NCBI GenBank assembly: GCA_022410635.1
Contig: JAJVDF010000412.1
Location: 351,161 to 415,160 of the forward strand
Length of the DNA: 64,000 nucleotides
Source of the DNA: Tretioscincus oriximinensis
Lineage: Eukaryota > Chordata > Lepidosauria > Squamata > Gymnophthalmidae
Direction of reading: 5' to 3'
A program made the position numbers and the translations under genes. How positions within the stretch are numbered: the first letter of the stretch is position 1; each line of letters starts with the position of its first letter. The notes under the pieces are model-generated. The model did no database searches and was not told the DNA's origin. It saw only the letters and a list, made by a program, of their open reading frames with translations. Below are positions 60,571 through 64,000 of this stretch, in pieces.

Positions 60571-60772
60571 GTATTGTTCTACCAGGGGCAGGGTAGGACA
60601 CATTNTAGATATAATATAAATAAGTAAATAAATAAATAGAACCATGCAGAGAATATTATTTCTAGAAATTTGTATTTTTATTCATTGTTTTAGGCAGAGT
60701 GAATTGATGTTCATACTGTAAAAGAGTTACCACCAAAAAATAAAAATACAAATGTGATAGATTTTTCCTGAA

Positions 60773-60866
60773 CTCTGCCGCCTGGGCCTGCTATAATCTG
60801 TACAGGCATGCAGATAGTAGGCTCCTATTCCAGATATAATCCAAAATAAGGTCCAGTCCAAAAACG
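60773..60866. mobile_element. Fold-back MITE family P, half copy
   Basis: It reads GGGCCTGCTATAATCTGTAC, then GGCATGCAGATAGTAGGCTC and ATTCCAGATATAATCCAAAA, ending in TAAGGTCCAG. Only the right half is present. Confidence 0.5.
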
Positions 60867-61703
60867 GGAGGTCACAAAATCCTGAGCCGATCTTCAGGAG
60901 ACATCCTCAGAATGGAAACTAAAGTCTCAAAGTTCTACTGTATTAGAAACAATCCTCATCTTCTTAAACTGGGAAAGTGTTTGGCAGTGAAGTGAGTGCT
61001 ATACCAGAGTTAGTGTGGCACTTTGACACAGAATGTGTGCTGTGCCAGCAACTGAAATCTTGGCAATAGTTTCATTGCTAGTCCAAATCAACCACTGAAA
61101 ATGGCCACTGAATAGTGCTGTAGGCTGTCCCCAAACTGCCTTAAGCAGAAGCATTGTAAATGACCTCTGGGGAGACTGGGACACAGCTGTGTCTGCTCCT
61201 CTGAGAAACCTGCTTCCTCCCACATCCATGGAAATTGTGCCTGAATAATGCATGCTCCAGGAAGCCCTCGAGAATGCTTAGATTGCGATATGCAGGCTTG
61301 TAGGATGCTTAAATCATCTAGTTTGAATCATAAGATCATAGGATATAGCACTCTAAGCAAATTTTTCATTAGATTAAAGGACTGCTTATTTCTTTACAAT
61401 TGAGCTGTTCCAAAACTGTATTTCGAAAGAAAAAAAATACAATAGTGGCATTTTGGAAGCTAATAATTTAAATAATTCCTTGGATAATATGTTTCAGATG
61501 GTCAGTCCTAACATATGAATATAACTGATCTTGACCAAATGGTATACCTGGAGACTTGGAATGTCTTTTATCACATCGGAACAGTTTACTGGAGAAAATC
61601 AAATGACTGCATGAAGACTGTCTTCCTAGCAGTAGAACTGCTTAAGTCTTTGAGTTTGTAAAACAGGAATATGAGGAAAGGTCATGTTAGGTGCTGCTCC
61701 AAC

Positions 61704-61791
61704 ACATAGAATCATAGAGTTGGAAGGGATTTCCAGGGTCATTGGGTCCAACCCCCTGCTCAATGCAGGACTCACTAAACCATCCCANACA
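61704..61791 (-). mobile_element. CR1 LINE 3' terminus, minus strand
   Basis: The plus strand reads ATAGAATCATAGAGTTGGAA, then GGTCATTGGGTCCAACCCCC and CTCAATGCAGGACTCACTAA, the inverse of the CR1 3' end. Confidence 0.85.
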
Positions 61792-62389
61792 GAATAGAAA
61801 CTTTTAATCCCATTTTCATTCCTGAAAATGACTAAACCAGAGAAAAAACATTACTTAGGGATTCAGCCAGCTTGGTATTTGTGTATGCAACTGCATGCAT
61901 GAAAGAAAAAATACACGAAGTCTAGTCCATCTTATGATGCTGACTTCCAGGATAGGGGACTGAAGTCAGCTGTTATAATCAGCAAATGGTGGCCTCAGGC
62001 AGCAGGTGAATAAATCTTGTGGCTAGCTTTGTTACACTTAAGTTTTTTTGTGATGTGTACAAAAGTTGTTCAACTCTTTTCTTCTTGGCATGTGTATGTG
62101 TGTCCTCTTAAACCCCTGGATCACCAGCAGTCATGGCAAGGGGGAGTGAGGGAGAGGAAACAATAGGTTTTGTCCCCACCGAGTTACGCTGCCTCTGTCT
62201 GAGGGTGGAGGCGGGGGGAACTGTGCAAGCCAAGAAGACTTTCTTTTGCTGGCTTTAAAAACTCTCTTTCTGAGGTATGGAGGAGAATGAGGAGAGCCTG
62301 AATTTCAATCAGGTTGAACTTTTGTGGTAAATCTTTTTGAAGGAAAGCAAGATAAAATGCTGTGCAAAGTCTAGTCTCTTCAAGATTTA

Positions 62390-62855
62390 GGCCTCTTTAG
62401 CCTCAAAAGTCAGTGTTTAAGAGGTGATCTAATTGAAGTATATAAAAATCATGCATGAGATAAGGTGAAGAGAGAAAAACGTATTTTCTCTGTGATACAA
62501 CATTAAGGCTAGAGGGCAGTCCCTGAAAATGATTGGCAGGAGAGTTAGGACAGACAAGGAAAAGTATTTTTTCACCTAGAGGGTCACTGGTCTATGGAAT
62601 TCACTTCCAGAGAAGTTAGTGGTAGCTTAGATAGATTGAACATAGGATTGGATAAGTTAATGGAAGACAGGTGTTTCAGTAGCTTTTGGAATGGAAAAAT
62701 AGGCAGTATTCTTGAAATACCATTTGCAGGGAGTCAAGAACAGGTGAAGGTTTTGCCTTCTTCTGCTTCAGACTGTCCTAGTTCAATTGGTGGACCACTG
62801 TGTGAGAAATGAATGTTGGACTAGAAGGGCTATGGGCTTCTCTTGTGTTCTTAAA
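62390..62855 (+). mobile_element. CR1 LINE 3' fragment
   Basis: It runs from TTAGGCCTCTTTAGCCTCAA through GAGGTGATCTAATTGAAGTA, TTTTTTCACCTAGAGGGTCA and CCATTTGCAGGGAGTCAAGA to GTTCTTAAAG. The element is coding-derived at its 5' end but carries frame breaks. Confidence 0.8.
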
Positions 62856-63448
62856 GCCTGAGTTAGAAAATATGTTTTTTTGTTTGTTTCANCTCTGATG
62901 ACATGCTATTTGGCCTCAGATATCTTAAGTTTAGTGAAGTTTGTTTCTTCATAGTCTGGGGGAAATGGGAATTAACTGTGTGGTTAAATTTGAGCATTGG
63001 CAGGAATAGGTGGTTGTTCTGCAGTCAGTAGAATCTTAGCAGATTAATTTCACAGGTTGCAAATTCATGTGTGAAACATCAGCCTCTTTGAACAGTTTAC
63101 TCTTCTTTCTATTGATGGTAGTGTTCACTAGGTAAGTTAAAAAAGAAGAAGAATGGAATCATTTGGGCCTTAAAATCTGCTTCTTCAGAATTCTGTCAGT
63201 CCATATTGTAGACCATAACTGCATGCCTTGTCTAATATCAGCAGTGGACAGTTTCTGGGTATTTCTTTGTCCTTGAATACCACCTCTCAGGTAATAACAG
63301 GACTTAATGTTTCCTTTTGAGAACAAGAGCTATTTTGTGGACATTCTCTACTTTAAAGATACCAAATTTTTTATTCATAAAGGTTGCAAAGCCAGCTATA
63401 GGATCTGCACCTCATCAAATTCTAAAGTGATTTTCACCATACATATTT

Positions 63449-63530
63449 TATTTATTAATTTTATATTCCACCCTTCACAAAAGGTCCAGGGTGAGCAACA
63501 GAAAATTAAAAACATAAAAAACATGTTAGA
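63449..63530 (-). mobile_element. Retroposon 3' tail, minus strand
   Basis: It has an ATTTATTAATTTTATATTCC tail followed by ACCCTTCACAAAAGGTCC and AGGGTGAGCAACAGAAAATT, a variant of the tails at 33601 and 34697. Confidence 0.45.
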
Positions 63531-63789
63531 TGTTTAAAAGAACTATATCTTCCCTCCCTCTCTCCCTGGAAATACAGGCTGCAGAAAGCACTTTGGGGTA
63601 CCTGCTTGCTGCGTCTTGCACCTGCAAGGGGAAGGGAAACACAGGAACCCTTGTCTTAGTCAACTGCCTCTTCTTTTTATATTTTTCGTTAATAATTGAA
63701 TTTCTAGGATGACTTTTTTGTATGACACAGTCAAGATCTTTTTGTTTCATTACAAAATAAAAACAGTTTGAGTATTTTTGGNGAAAAGG

Positions 63790-64000
63790 GGGCTGAGACT
63801 GTCAAGATTTGTCAGGAACTGGGGGACATTTTGGGACAGGCCATACCTGTACAAAAGGGACGGGTTGCACTTAAACCAAGATGGAACCAGACTGCTGGCA
63901 CTTAATATTAAAAAGGTTGCAGAGCAGCTTTTAAACTGATATCTGGGGGAAAGCCGACAGGAGCTGGGCAGCATCCGGTTCGAGATAGTGTAAATGTAAA
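63790..64000 (+). mobile_element. LINE ORF1 3' end with SGNH/GDSL esterase block (CR1/L2-type), runs to window end
   Basis: From 63847 the plus strand encodes LYKRDGLHLNQDGTRLLALN, continuing to a stop at 63937-63939. The DGLHL..DG arrangement, with Asp at 63859-63861 and His at 63868-63870, matches the last conserved block of SGNH/GDSL hydrolases. That block occurs in ORF1 proteins of CR1 and L2-type LINEs. The reading frame upstream is short and the element continues past the window. Whether it is an intact LINE cannot be judged here. Confidence 0.65.

Larger units (their letters stand above)
20909..64000 (+). other. RNF220: RNF220 intron 2, 5' portion (runs off the window)
   Basis: It begins with the GTAAGT donor at 20909. 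Known RNF220 genes have a very long intron after this coding exon, and none of the later RNF220 coding sequence (including the RING) is recognisable here. Stretches over 300 bases in which I recognise no feature include 20915-22225, 22480-23320, 23840-25100, 31420-33600, 38960-42190, 45000-46050, 49310-50960, 52060-53900 and 61800-62380. Some of these probably hold repeats too old to recognise by eye. Confidence 0.75.

Noticed and set aside
1..64000. CRISPR arrays, operons or other prokaryotic systems
   Set aside because: The base composition, introns, SINE/LINE content and RNF220 exon are vertebrate. No regularly spaced direct repeats with unique spacers were seen.

Overview
The window looks like vertebrate nuclear DNA, most likely from a squamate reptile (lizard or snake). 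It has one short, highly conserved coding exon in tens of kilobases of non-coding DNA. Its interspersed repeats are the mixture typical of squamates: many 5'-truncated CR1 LINEs with two kinds of 3' end, L2-type LINE tails, tRNA-derived SINEs, hAT elements with 8-bp target duplications, and TA-flanked Tc1/mariner-like MITEs. The squamate assignment is an inference from repeat style. RNF220 itself is present throughout vertebrates.

Layout. 1-12.3 kb is upstream intergenic DNA with repeats and no recognisable exon. 12.3-13.4 kb is a CpG island holding the promoter and the inferred non-coding first exon of RNF220, with a splice donor at 13023. 13.0-20.17 kb is intron 1. Exon 2 spans 20170-20908: an acceptor, 117 nt of 5' UTR, then the start codon and the first 207 codons of the E3 ubiquitin ligase RNF220, ending inside a Cys codon at a GTAAGT donor. 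From 20909 to the window end I see no further exon. I read this as the 5' part of the very long intron 2, which in known RNF220 genes precedes the rest of the protein including the C-terminal RING.

The remaining interest is non-coding. (1) One dispersed repeat family carries a core resembling a hammerhead ribozyme: CTGAAGA, a hairpin, then GAAA. Its hairpin shows compensatory changes between copies, and two copies form a 97-bp palindrome at 38.2-38.6 kb. (2) Several repeat-free stretches of intron 2 look like developmental enhancers, best at 56.56-57.29 kb and 23.33-23.83 kb. (3) Four copies of one fold-back MITE family lie within 4 kb around the RNF220 first exon. (4) A 78-bp, nearly all-TIR Tc1-type MITE lies at 10.7 kb. 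(5) The window ends in a LINE ORF1 fragment that keeps the Asp-x-x-His block of SGNH/GDSL esterases. About fifty isolated single-base Ns are scattered through the sequence, one of them in the coding exon. No CRISPR array, bacterial gene or gene cluster is present. All other open frames inspected are chance frames or pieces of repeats.
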